Shown here piece after piece: positions 55,203-64,000 of a DNA stretch of 64,000 bases. Every line of letters starts with the position of its first letter. The stretch's first letter is position 1. The notes beneath the pieces were generated by a model. That model ran no database searches. It saw only the letters and a program-made list of their open reading frames with translations, and was not told the origin of the DNA. The translations under genes were made by a program, and so were the position numbers. This stretch comes from Cadophora sp. MPI-SDFR-AT-0126 (taxonomy: Eukaryota; Ascomycota; Leotiomycetes; Helotiales; Ploettnerulaceae): positions 3,100,001 through 3,164,000 of the forward strand of contig JAGMVK010000003.1 in assembly GCA_020747065.1 (NCBI GenBank). The letters are read 5' to 3'.

Positions 55203-57793
55203 ATGTATTTCAAGTCTGGTATTCTTCAGGCCTTCCTCCTTGGAGGGGTTACATTTGCTAGTCGAGTCCCTGATATAAGCGAGAGGACTATTGATTCTTC
55301 CGGTATGTGTTCTACAAATCGGTTACTAGGTCTATTGCTGAGGTTTTTTCTTTATAGCTCGTGCGTGGGCTTCTGCTGCAGAAAAGGCGAATCGATTTAT
55401 TTCACAGTTGAGCTTGACTGAGAAGGCTCAAATGGTTACTGGAAATTCGAGTGCAGGATACTGCATCGGCAACAGTGAGTAACAACCAAGCTGTTATTCC
55501 ATCTTGTAATCGAGGTTCTCAATCCTCCGCAAACACAACTCTTACCAATTTCAAAATTTCGAAATTCTTCTTGGACCAGAGCAAAGCTGATTCCAGGTGT
55601 TTCCCCAGTTGCTGCTATTCCTCGCCTTGGATTCACAGGCCTCTGCACGCAGGATGGTCCCACAGCGCTCAATCGAGCGGATCTTATCAGCATCTTTCCC
55701 TCTGGAGTGACAGCAGCTGCAAGTTGGGACGAGGAGTTGATTTATGCTCGCGCAAATGCATTGGCATCTGAATTCCGAGATAAAGGAGTTCAGATTCTGC
55801 TAGGGTGAGTACTGCGTTAACATCCATTTCTTCAATATCCTAACACAAAAATAGTCCATCCGCAGGTGCTATTGGTCGGCATACACTGGGCGGTCGGAAC
55901 TGGGAGGGCTTCTCTCCAGATCCATACCTCACAGGCCGATCGATGGATGCTACTGTCCGTGGTATCCAAGACGCTGGAGTTCAAGCTGTCTCCAAGCATT
56001 TCATCGGCAACGAGCAAGAGACGCAGAGATCGAGCACTATCTCTGAGGATGGGAGTGTTACTGAAGCTGTCTCAGCCAATATCGATGATCGAACTCTCCA
56101 CGAATTGTACCTTTGGCCATTCGCTGATGCAGTCAAAGCCGGCACCGCTGCTCTCATGTGCAGCTACAATCGCGTTAATCAGACATACTCCTGTGAGAAC
56201 GACCACCTACTCAACACTATCTTGAAAGGCGAGCTCGGTTTCAAGGGCTATGTCATGTCGGATTTTTTCGCAGTCCATTCTGGAGTGAAGGCCGCCACAG
56301 GTGGGTTGGACATGAATATGCCAGGTAGCATCGATGCCGCTACCATTGCTGACGGGACATCTTTCTTTGGCGGCAACTTGACCAGTGCGGTCAACAATGG
56401 ATCGTTACCGATCGCTCGTTTGGATGATATGATCCGCCGGGTCATGACACCATACTTTGCCTTGAAGCAGGATCAGGACTTCCCAACCCAGGATCCATCA
56501 ACTTTTGCTGTACTGGCCAGATTCTATGCAGCCCAGATCCCCATTACTGAAGTGCCGGCCAGAGATGTCCGACGCAACCACGCCGATGTCATCCGGAGAC
56601 TCGGCGCCGCTGGGACGGTGCTCCTGAAGAACATCAACTCGACTCTACCACTGGGATCTCCCAAGACAATCGGAGTTTTTGGAAACGATGCTGCTGATCT
56701 TTCTGCCGGTCTATCAAACGCTTTGAAGGACGATCCAGCCGGTACAGCTCTCGGTACGCTTGACGTTGGAGGGGGATCTGGATCTGGGACACATACCACG
56801 ATCATCTCACCCTTGGATGCGATCAAGGCTCGTGCTCAGAAAATAGGAGCTAGAGTGTCATATATTCTCGATAACACCGTTCTCGCAGCAAATGATCTCC
56901 ACAGCATCTACCCAACCCCAGAGGTGTGCCTTGTGTTCTTGAAGACATATGCGTCTGAGGGGTACGATAGAACATCATTTGAGGCTGATTGGAATTCAAC
57001 ATTGGTGGTTGAGAATGTTGCTGCACGTTGCCCCAATACGGTCGTAATTACCCATTCCGCAGGCATCAACACCATGCCGTGGGCCTCAAATCCTAATGTG
57101 AAAGCTATCCTCGCTGCTCATCTTCCCGGCGAACAGACTGGCAACTCTATTGTCGATGTTCTATGGGGCGATGTCAACCCATCTGGAAAGCTCCCATACA
57201 CTATCCCAGTTAACGAAACAGATTGTAATATCCCTATCGTGAATCTCACAAGCAACGCTGGCCCCAACGAATGGCAAGCGAACTACACCGAAGGCCAGTT
57301 CATCGATTACCGAGCATTCGACGCTAAAAACGTCACTCCGCTGTACGAATTTGGATTTGGTCTCAGCTACACCACTTTTGATCTTGGCAAATCCATCTCA
57401 ACCAAGAATCTATTCAAAAATCCCTCTGCTGCTCCAGATCCACATACTGCGATTGCCATTGGGGGACATCCAGACCTGTGGGTGGATATGATCAAAGCCA
57501 GCATCCAAGTTTCCAACTCTGGAAAGGTAGCCGGCGCAACAGTTGTCCAGCTTTATATGTCCCCACCAGCAGCTGTGCCGGTCGGCGCTCCAGTTCGCTC
57601 TTTGCGTGGATTTAGGAAGGTATATCTCAAGCCGGGTCAGAAGCGTAACGTTGATTTCTTGTTGAAGAGGAGGGATCTCAGCTTTTGGGATGTTGCTTCT
57701 CAGCAGTGGATCTTGCCACAGGGAGATATTACTCTCCAGATTGGATTGAGTTCTCGGGATCTCAGAGCCAAGACTACTATTCGGGTCTTGTGA
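55203..57793 (+). CDS. Secreted GH3 beta-glucosidase, 787 aa
   Basis: Four exons: 55203-55302, 55358-55474, 55597-55804 and 55855-57793. A signal peptide (FLLGGVTFASRVP) precedes the GH3 N-terminal barrel (LGFTGLCTQDGPT, SKHFIGNEQETQR), with the nucleophile Asp278 in GYVMSDFF, then the alpha/beta sandwich (LLKNINSTLPL) and the fibronectin-III-like C-terminal domain (PVGAPVRSLRGFRKVYLKPG). This is the layout of fungal extracellular beta-glucosidases, which release glucose from cellobiose and other beta-glucosides. The usual SDW after the nucleophile is SDF here. The acceptor of the second intron may be at 55596 (chosen, canonical CAG) or 55581; both keep frame and differ by five residues. Several N-glycosylation sites are visible. 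Confidence 0.94.
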
Positions 57794-59117
57794 GGGCCCT
57801 GTGATATTCGGAAGAGATGTACAGCGGGTTTGCGCTTCCAGATGTGTCAATGTGCAGTGTCGTCCGATGATGAAGTGGAGGTTTTCTTACATGGGATCTG
57901 AGCATGGTCTTGCATACCATTTTAAGTCATCAATTGACTTGACTGCTATGAGCGTGCTTGGAATGGTTGCCGTTCAGGCAGGAGTCAAACACGGTGTGGG
58001 ACTACTTCAATCTCGTACAATGCTACATACGAACTCCTTTCGGAGATTCGTTTATCTGAGTAAGACCCAGGCCAACATATCGGGCGGCTGCAGCAGATCT
58101 TTATTGACTTGAGATATCTCCTAACACTGGACTGCCCCTGAAACGCCATAGAAGCATAGCACAAACGGATATCAGCATCCACAGCTGTCCAAGATCACCT
58201 GCTATATGCAGTCTGCCGCGAGTTGTTGACTATCTTCCGTTCGGAAGTGCTGCTGAGCTGACGATCAATTGCCCCGATTGCCGCGGAAGTGATGCGCAGA
58301 AGGACTTTGCTTACCGTGACCTGTAGAAGTACGTCTTTAATACCAAATCAGTAACTATTTTCATGTACTTAGGCGTAATGACTGCAGGCGAGAGACTGGA
58401 ATCCGATCATACAAGGCAATGACTGTGGAACTTGAGTAATGGTTGACTTGAAGCAGGAACAGGGAGAACCTGATTCAACGATATTGAAAGAACACAAGAT
58501 ACTTGTGTCTTTGGTAATCATTCTGGGAACTGGGAACTGAAAAGAAAGAATTTTAAAGAAAAGGCAGACTATGAAAATGGGACAAGAGAGAGTGGTTAGC
58601 GTCACTGGACGTGTTCCGTGATGCCTTATTTGAGTTTGGGGGTGTGGAGCGATCATTTAAGGACAGCATCGTTTCTCGAGTTTGAAACAACTTTTTGATG
58701 GATAAATGAAAGCAAATCTCCAAATACATCAATGCAAGCTAAAAGTAATCGACTATTCTGGTGTGAGATTTGGAGTGGAAGGAGGCCTAAAATAGCACGT
58801 TTAGATGCCGTCCCGGTCCAAGGTTGCGGAGTCAGCACACCCACACCTTTCCTATTCGAGCATAGACCTGGGTTTGTGAGGCTGGCAGGTGGCTTTTGGA
58901 TGTTTCCGCTCCTTTTTTGTGCCATCACCACAACTCACAATTCCATCTTCCAACGGCGCAGTCTCTCGTATCCCCTCACACTGGGGCAGACTGCTTGACC
59001 ACCACATTCCTTTGAGAGGATCCTGCGCGACTCGAATCTGCCACCAAAGCAACCCTGTACATGCGATTTAAAGGGGAGCAAACCTTCAATTGAGGACATC
59101 AACAGCCCAACGCCGCC
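57794..59117. other. Intergenic DNA
   Basis: About 1.3 kb between two plus-strand genes, no supported gene. It contains the GH3 3' region and the anp1 promoter. Confidence 0.45.
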
Positions 59118-60296
59118 ATGGGGCCAACGCGGTCATTACGGAGGAGTCCGGTCACAGTAGTTATTGGTGTGGTGTTGTTAATATTCATCTTCTTCTTTCT
59201 GCTGTCGCCTTCGAGTTCAGATTCTGCTTCAGCACAGGTTCGAAAAGCCAGCGCCGCATCAAATCCTCTTTCACCCCCTACATCGCCCTTTCGAAAGCAG
59301 AATGAGAAGGCGAATGGCAAGCGGATACCTCCTCCAGTGGTCCATTACCACATGAACAATGTTACCAGCTCGAGCGATCCCCTGGCAAACAAGGAGACGA
59401 TTCTGATCCTCACGCCCCTAGCGAAATTCTATCAGGAGTACTGGGACAACCTGCTGCGACTTGAGTACCCACACGAGCTGATCACATTGGCCTTCATCAT
59501 CCCCAAGAATCGAGACGGCAATGCCGCGACAGCAGCATTGCAAGAACAGATCGCCAAAACACAGAAGTCAAGTCCAATTACCCAGCGCTTCGCCAGCATC
59601 ATCATCGAGAGACAAGATTTTGATCCCCCTCTCCAATCGCAATCCGAAACCGAGAGACACAAGATGGAGAATCAGAAAGCTAGAAGAGCGGCCATGTCTC
59701 GAGCAAGGAACTCGTTACTTTTCACCACCCTCGGCCCGTCAACCTCATGGGTTCTCTGGCTCGATGCCGACATTATCGAAACACCGCCCACCTTGATTCA
59801 GGATCTTGCCGCACACGACAAACCGATTATCGTACCCAATTGCTTCCAGAAATATATCGATCCCAAGAGCAAGAAGTCTGCTGAGCGCCCTTATGATTTC
59901 AACAGCTGGCAGGATAGCGAGACGGCACGAAAATTGGGGGAGAAGATGGGTAATGATGATATTTTGCTGGAGGGCTACGCATCAATGGCCACATACAGGA
60001 CGTTGATGGCTTACTTGGCAACAGACGGTGGAGATCCAAGGCAGGAGATTGACCTGGATGGTGTTGGTGGTACAGCACTGTTAGTCAAGGCGGAGGTTCA
60101 TCGGGACGGGGCTATGTTTCCTCCCTTCCCCTTCTACCATCTAATCGAGACCGAAGGATTTGCGAAGATGGCTAAGAGATTGGGATGGAGTGCTACTGGT
60201 TTACCGAATTACAAGGTATGTTTGGCCCAGCAGAACCCACTTCTCTAGCACTTGAGCACTACTAAACGCTCATAGGTATACCACTACAATGAGTGA
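59118..60296 (+). CDS. anp1: Mannan polymerase II complex Anp1-type subunit, 372 aa
   Basis: Exon 1 (59118-60215) and a tiny terminal exon (60276-60296, six codons plus stop) join across a 60-nt intron and restore the conserved ending VYHYNE. The protein is a type II membrane protein: a short cytosolic tail, a transmembrane anchor at about residues 13-29 (VTVVIGVVLLIFIFFFLL), a stem, and an Anp1/Mnn9/Van1 (GT62) domain with the DXD motif in LWLDADIIETP and the block PIIVPNCFQKY. It acts in the Golgi, extending the alpha-1,6-mannose backbone of N-glycans. Anp1 is favoured over its paralogues Van1 and Mnn9 by overall resemblance, but the three are similar. Confidence 0.9.
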
Positions 60297-61159
60297 GACG
60301 TCCGGCACAGTCCACTCTTACCTTCACAATAGGTTGAGCTCGCACGTCGAAGATACGACATGTAGCCAATGAGTACCGAGGGTAGAAGATGCATATCCGC
60401 CAGCACTCAAGCCGATCTGTATAAGCAGGGCGAGCAAAGCAGGGCGAGATAGGAATATGAGATGTGAACGAGCGGTCTTGTTTGTGTAAACGGCGTTATT
60501 GTGGCATAGCATCGTGTATTCTTTCGACCGGCCGGCGGTTTGCAGTCTGGCTGGATGGGAATGGACTGTCAATACAGTCAAGGCAGGCTTATGTATATAC
60601 CATAGAGGCAAGCTTTTGTCAATTCTTCAGGGTTGTTTTCATCTAATGGCATGATGATGCTGCGAGTTTTCTGTCTGAGTGAGGCCTGACTACGCTCTGT
60701 GTTGCCTGCATCTGTATCTAGCTCGACTTGATATTCATCATTGACTAAATGCTAATCTTTCTCGGGAGTAATGAACATTGAAACATTCTCACATTACCAG
60801 TTTGTCTGCACGCTTGCCACCTCATTTTCAACTATTCTCCCAAATTGCCTTTCCACAGACATGTAGTCTTTCTTAACCATTGTTATGATCTAGTATCCAT
60901 TCGGATTCTCCCAGTGAACATCTAGCGCTCGCTGATCCAAACAATTTGATGTAATGTACCGAGTGCCTTCCAGTACTTCCATGTTTCGCCAAAACTCCTT
61001 CCAATGTATGCCATACTGCCATTCAGTCCGCCTGTCGAATCTTGCCTTTCCATATGTTGTTTCCTTCGCCATATCCGTGTTCCTCCGTCTCTCTTCAAAC
61101 CCCTCATATCATTCCTCCCTTATACCGTCCCAGTTCCCCTTCAGCAGCCCAGCCTCAAT
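60297..61159. other. Convergent 3' spacer
   Basis: This lies between the ends of anp1 and pex4 and should be 3' untranslated and intergenic sequence. No gene seen. Confidence 0.45.
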
Positions 61160-61726
61160 TCACCTCCTCTCCCTCTCATCCCTCCCCGCATCACCCTCCT
61201 CCTCAAGTCCCCCCTCCCACCTCTCCTCCATACACCAAAACCCCACCAACCCCCTCGCACCCACCGCATCCCCTTCCCTCACCAAAGCCGCAACCTCCAC
61301 CCCAAGCGGACTATCCGTCCCCGGCTCCCCCAGCAACCTCCCCACACTCTCCAGTGCCCCGACAACACCCAACACCGGCGTCCAATTCTCCTTCAGAACA
61401 TCCAGACACACCTCGCCCGTCTCCCACTTGACGTTCGGATGACAGATCTTCGTCACGAAGGTGATGGTCGGGGGCGCGTTGGGGTAGTTGGGCGGGATCG
61501 AGATGCTGAGGAGCCATCGGCCGTAGTGGTACCCTGTTTGGGGGGGGAGAGGGGCGCCGGAGAGGATGGCGCGGAGGGAGAGGAGGGATGAGGGGGAGGG
61601 AGAGAGGGCTGCTATGAAGGGGTGTGAGGAGGGTGGGGAGGAGGCGAAGGCGGAGAGTTCGGTGAGGAGGCGTTTGGTGGGGGTGCGTGAGGAGCTCGAG
61701 GTGGAGGTTTTGCTTGTGCTCGACAT
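61160..61726 (-). CDS. pex4: Peroxisomal ubiquitin-conjugating enzyme E2 (Pex4-like), 188 aa
   Basis: The open frame continues upstream to 62068 but the first in-frame ATG is at 61726, so I start there (MSSTSKTSTSSSSRTPTKRL). The E2 fold is clear: ISIPPNYPNAPPTITFVTKI, the HPN motif in CHPNVKWETG and active-site Cys107 in GEVCLDVLKENW, followed by LESVGRLLGEPGTDSPLG, wording characteristic of fungal Pex4. Pex4 mono-ubiquitinates the import receptor Pex5 at the peroxisome membrane so it can be recycled, together with Pex22. The C-terminus is unusually rich in Gly/Glu (GGLEEEGDAG). Length is slightly above the family norm. An upstream exon cannot be excluded. Confidence 0.88.
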   Translation of the reverse strand: MSSTSKTSTSSSSRTPTKRLLTELSAFASSPPSSHPFIAALSPSPSSLLSLRAILSGAPLPPQTGYHYGRWLLSISIPPNYPNAPPTITFVTKICHPNVKWETGEVCLDVLKENWTPVLGVVGALESVGRLLGEPGTDSPLGVEVAALVREGDAVGARGLVGFWCMEERWEGGLEEEGDAGRDERERR

Positions 61727-63013
61727 GCTGGATTGGTAGCTGTTGAGTTGTCTTTGTATGTGTTGTGCGGTTTTGAGCAGGAGTTGATTAGTTTTGCCGT
61801 CAGCCCGTGGAAAGGGACTGCGAGCGCGGGCTGTTGAAGGAACAGAAATGATTTGATTCGAGTCGTTGCCTGGTTTTTCTTCCCTTCTGCTGTTTTGTCT
61901 TGTAGTATTGAAGGATGAATTTGGGACGGGACAGTTGGAGCTCGGAGCTCTAACGTAGGCCGAGGCTGAAGGTGAGGTTGCCAGGCCGTCGGATCGGAGA
62001 AACAATGTTCCAAGCCCATCTTGTTTCAATCTTGCTCGTTGCCTTTTGAAAATCTCCGTCTCACTCACAAGACGACGGAAAGGAGACGATCAGGTCATGT
62101 TCTAATTTATATTCATTATGATTCGCATCAGCACCTCAGTGCGAGCTTTGTTCTTGATCTGCTTCATCTCATCTCCACCTTCCACATTATCAATCTCATG
62201 CCCCTCATCCAGCTAGCAAGCTTTCAATCCAAACCCAAACTCATGCCAGCTAGACAAGGCATCAAGAACGAAGGAAGTTTCGAAATCAACCATCAAGCCA
62301 GGCAGACCATTCCAGTCCATATCTCCCATCTATCTGTCCACCTATCCATCCATCAAGTTCCATCCATATACCGCCCATCAATCATCTGCCTTCTTTCTTC
62401 CTTCACTTTATCCCATAAAATCCGGATCGAAAATATTGCTCTTTATCCCCCCCCTCCCCCTTCTGTTCTTCATATTCCCAGTAATTAAGGGTCGGAGCAG
62501 TACATGCCAGCTATGCCAAGCAAACAACAAAAAGTGCCAGTACCGAGAAGAAGAGGAGCCACTATTCATCGTCTCCATGCCAAAGACGGAAATGTAAAAT
62601 CAATCCATCCTATCATTAAAAAGCAGCGTAAGTAGTCCCTCGAGATCCACCATCCATCCTCAATCCTCAGTGAAGAATTAAGCTTCGTTTTTCCAAATTT
62701 CCGGAGAGGCTCAAAAACACGCGGAATGAATCGATTTGTACGTCAGAGAGACCTCGAGAGCTGATTTTCGTCGCAATTTATGCATATGCTGGAAATATCG
62801 CCCGCTGAAAGTGCTGTAGCAAAGTAGACAAAAAGAGAAATTTGGAGCCAGCTTGAAAATGGTTCAAGTGGCCCTAAAAAGAAATATGCACATGAAAATC
62901 CGTTTATCCTCCATCTATACATCAACATGGCGTATTAGAGCGTTGCGCTCATCGTTGAGAGTCGGTCGAGAGAAAACGGCAGAGTGGTGAGATGAGTTGA
63001 CTTTGTTGGCAAC
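61727..63013. other. Intergenic DNA, pex4 promoter
   Basis: Upstream of pex4, and downstream of the right-edge gene. An open frame extends upstream of pex4 to 62068 without an ATG and is probably 5' leader. A pyrimidine-rich stretch with CCATC/CCATCCAT repeats lies at about 62315-62460. No other gene. Confidence 0.45.
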
Positions 63014-64000
63014 TCATTGTGTCGAAGCGGAGGAGTCCTTCGGCTTCCAGAATTGCATGAGTCGACTGATCCGCTTTCCCTTGCTACTCTTCTCCTTTCT
63101 CTCCATATCGCTGACGCTGGGTGCACGGGATTCGATCGACAGCTTACTCTTCTCGCCGTGCGAACTGCTAATAAGTCGTGAGAGACTGGCCATGCTAGAG
63201 CGTTTGCGATTAACAGCAGCTGAGGACAGTGAAGCAGATCTCTGTCCATCACGGAATTGAGGATGGTTTCCAGAGTTGTCTCTCGTCATCGTAGAATTGC
63301 TGCTGGTCAATGAAGGTACGTCATCAACAGACATTCTCAATTCAGGGCCTGGCTCTCCCATCAACAATGACTGGAAGGCGTTTTCGTCTGTGACAGAAGA
63401 TGGAGCAGTTGAGATACGTTGCGTATCGTACGAGAAAGGCGACCGTGGTGATGGGAAGGATGATTGTGAGGCGGAACGAGGGCTGGTAGGAGTGAGGAAT
63501 GGAGGCTGTAATGTGAAGGGCTGGATATCAACTGGGGCAAGGTCCTTGGCAGGTTTTGGCCTGAATGGCGGGGTCGCAGTCGAATCAGAAGACTGAGCTC
63601 TCGAATCAGGTCGTGGTGGGAAAGAGTCGTCAGCAATTTCGACAGGACTAGACTCCTCTTCCTCGATAGGCTCATCAATTAGAGACGTTGTCGAATGTGC
63701 TGACTTTGTCGAACTCATGTGTCGGCGATCCCCTTCACTCAAGCCAGATCCTTTTCGCTTGATTCCTCGTTGGAAGGCAGCGTCATCAAAGTCCATTGGA
63801 TTATCTGAATCCATCCCATCCGAGTCTACGACCTTGATATCGATTCCAAGGCCAGTGTCGTCGTCATCATCTGCATCGCCAGCTTTGCTACCAGTCTCCT
63901 TGTCAGAGGCTTTTGCATCCTCCCATTCTTCATCTTCATCCTCCTCGAAAACGTCCTCCATTCCCATGGTCGAATTACTTCCTAGGCGATGGAGACCAAA
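63014..64000 (-). CDS. 3' part of an acidic/serine-rich gene, cut by the window edge
   Basis: The minus-strand frame is open from the right edge to the stop at 63014. The ATG at 63967 is preceded by eleven in-frame codons without a stop (LHRLGSNST just upstream), so the true start is probably beyond 64000. The visible part begins with an acidic block (FEEDEDEEWEDAKASD, then DADDDDD), continues as a long Ser/Pro-rich disordered region (QPPFLTPTSPRSASQSSFPS), and ends in a basic segment (KSSKGKRISRLMQFWKPKDS). I do not recognise the family; the conserved domain, if any, lies outside the window. Confidence 0.7.
   Translation of the reverse strand, partial: FGLHRLGSNSTMGMEDVFEEDEDEEWEDAKASDKETGSKAGDADDDDDTGLGIDIKVVDSDGMDSDNPMDFDDAAFQRGIKRKGSGLSEGDRRHMSSTKSAHSTTSLIDEPIEEEESSPVEIADDSFPPRPDSRAQSSDSTATPPFRPKPAKDLAPVDIQPFTLQPPFLTPTSPRSASQSSFPSPRSPFSYDTQRISTAPSSVTDENAFQSLLMGEPGPELRMSVDDVPSLTSSNSTMTRDNSGNHPQFRDGQRSASLSSAAVNRKRSSMASLSRLISSSHGEKSKLSIESRAPSVSDMERKEKSSKGKRISRLMQFWKPKDSSASTQ

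Noticed and set aside
61727..62068. N-terminal extension of Pex4 by 114 residues
   Set aside because: The upstream frame has no ATG and the extension has low-complexity composition unlike known Pex4 proteins.
1..64000. tRNA or rRNA genes
   Set aside because: Reading both strands for T-arm and anticodon-arm patterns gave no convincing candidate; a tRNA search program would be decisive.

Overview
The window is nuclear DNA from a filamentous ascomycete (Pezizomycotina). The evidence is the density of short introns (most 44-140 nt, GTRNGT donors and CTRAC-like branch points), a Zn2Cys6 transcription factor, a NACHT-ankyrin STAND protein, secreted GH3/GH43/M28 enzymes and an Anp1-type mannosyltransferase. 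Gene styles look like Leotiomycetes/Helotiales, but that is an impression, not a measurement. I rebuilt exon structures by hand; every spliced model given as a CDS closes in frame except eIF4A, where I say so.

Layout. 0.5-5.9 kb: a disordered 1154-aa protein and, divergently, a fumarylacetoacetate-hydrolase (FAH) family enzyme. 6.4-13.6 kb: an accessory-looking island with a STAND-type N-terminal protein cut short after one ankyrin-like motif, a C2H2-finger/protein-kinase fusion, AT-rich gene-poor DNA, a decayed GH5 glycosidase whose 5' end is lost at a Cys-rich repeat-element ORF, and a short ankyrin ORF. 13.9-35 kb: mostly housekeeping genes, including a secreted M28 aminopeptidase, a PWI/SR splicing coactivator, a second FAH enzyme (FAHD1-like), Eaf6 of NuA4, an F-box/JmjC protein, eIF4A (with an apparent one-base frameshift), two almost abutting ORFs and an S9 peptidase. 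36-42.6 kb: a broken secreted class C beta-lactamase-like gene, a class III aminotransferase and a Zn2Cys6 regulator. 43.4-50.5 kb: a NACHT-ankyrin NLR-like protein, a secreted GH43, and a secreted Ser/Thr-rich repeat protein. 51-64 kb: a proline/serine-rich protein, a gene-poor stretch, a secreted GH3 beta-glucosidase, Anp1, the peroxisomal E2 Pex4, and the 3' part of an acidic/serine-rich gene running off the right edge.

How the genes fit together. There is no convincing biosynthetic cluster. GH3 and GH43 (and formerly GH5) fit plant-polysaccharide breakdown outside the cell. The NLR-like genes fit fungal non-self recognition, and the zinc-finger kinase next to a truncated STAND gene is the best candidate for something poorly described. 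Three frame breaks (GH5, beta-lactamase, eIF4A) need care: eIF4A is essential, so at least that one may be a sequencing or assembly error, and the same may be true of others.
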